Positions 44,057 through 44,238 of a stretch of DNA of 44,238 nt are shown here, in pieces (position 1 is the first letter of the stretch; every line of letters begins with the position of its first letter). The DNA lies in the IMG/VR virus record IMGVR_UViG_3300017991_000029, positions 1-44,238 of that record, one strand, 5' to 3'. The position numbers and the translations under genes are program-made. This DNA comes from a virus. The notes under the pieces are model-generated. The model saw only the letters and a program-made list of their open reading frames with translations. It did no database searches and was not told the DNA's origin.

Positions 44057-44238
44057 GTATTGCGCTACTCAGTATTCAGCGTATTATGCGGGAGACAGCG
44101 GATTCTGCTCCGATAAGTGTAAGGTATTCTATAACAGACGTGCCGGAATGGAGCGGTATCTGCATTTAATCGGGGTGCCTAATGGGTTCCTGAATTGCTC
44201 TTTCGATAACTTCACAAATAGGAAAAGGGCAATGAAGA
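43977..44238 (+). CDS. DnaC-like helicase loader, 5' part with zinc knuckle
   Basis: ATG 43977 opens a frame that runs past the window end into position 3 of the left end, giving 233 residues ending at 563. The first ~60 residues contain Cys26-x2-Cys29 and Cys44-x3-Cys48 (CKYC, CSDKC), a small zinc knuckle before the ATPase. Similar zinc N-termini occur in several phage helicase loaders. GGAAGAGGAGAGGAAGA lies upstream. Confidence 0.85.
   Translation, partial: MESLKDILKRMASPASTTVKETEKACKYCATQYSAYYAGDSGFCSDKCKVFYNRRAGMERYLHLIGVPNGFLNCSFDNFTNRKRAMK
44116..44238. repeat. Terminal direct repeat, right copy
   Basis: Identical to 1-123. Together the two copies show that the sequence is circular or circularly permuted with one overlap of 123 bases. 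Confidence 0.95.

Noticed and set aside
1-44238. tRNA genes, integrase, CI-like repressor
   Set aside because: Looked for and not seen: no cloverleaf with a convincing T-loop, no tyrosine or serine recombinase motif, and no repressor/cro pair on either strand.

Overview
The window reads as one essentially complete genome of a tailed bacteriophage with a contractile tail (small myovirus type). Bases 1-123 are repeated exactly at 44116-44238, and a helicase-loader gene runs across that junction. The molecule is therefore circular or circularly permuted in assembly, with about 44,115 unique bases. Every convincing gene lies on the + strand, with many 1-35 base overlaps. I see no integrase, no CI-like repressor, no tRNA gene and no CRISPR array. 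The host cannot be named. The phage uses ordinary Shine-Dalgarno sites and sigma70-type promoters. It carries an M15-type muralytic peptidase, so the host has a peptidoglycan wall.

Read around the circle from the large intergenic region at 35.1-35.85 kb, the layout is as follows. (1) 35.1-35.85 kb holds nine iteron-like repeats with a ~25 bp period, then a strong promoter. (2) 35.85-38.9 kb holds small unknown genes and a DUF2958 / ArdC-like antirestriction / RadC-JAB group, ending in a strong terminator. (3) 38.95-39.39 kb is a second repeat-rich intergenic region with a promoter. (4) 39.4-44.2 kb and 0-2.8 kb hold recombination and replication genes: RecT/Bet, a DUF2800 PD-(D/E)XK nuclease, SSB, a Lin1244/DnaD-like replisome organiser, a DnaC-like loader, NinG and several zinc-ribbon proteins, ending in a terminator at 2.8 kb. 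(5) 2.9-5.4 kb holds small accessory genes behind a third promoter. (6) 5.4-8.0 kb holds a ParB-like gene, an overlapping unknown gene and a large B12-binding-type radical SAM enzyme. (7) 8.0-23.1 kb holds terminase, a three-zinc-finger protein, portal, MuF-like protein, prohead protease with nested scaffold, decoration protein, major capsid, connectors, sheath, tube, tail chaperone with a -1 frameshift, and tape measure. (8) 23.1-33.8 kb holds baseplate and fibres. (9) 33.8-35.1 kb is a lysis cassette: XhlA-like protein, class 3 lipase and M15 peptidase.

The most interesting points are these. One ~90-residue domain is found in three unrelated virion proteins (decoration protein, sheath and baseplate J). 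A phage radical SAM/ParB-like cassette sits next to terminase. A strong promoter is followed by a terminator-like hairpin in front of the capsid-assembly gene. There is an iteron array, and two intergenic regions share sequence motifs. A 2.7 kb stretch over the receptor-binding genes has no GATC, although the rest of the genome is rich in GATC, which suggests module exchange. The small terminase subunit has a histone-H1-like lysine-rich tail, and a lipase sits inside the lysis cassette.

All family assignments are from reading translated sequence by eye. No database search was run.
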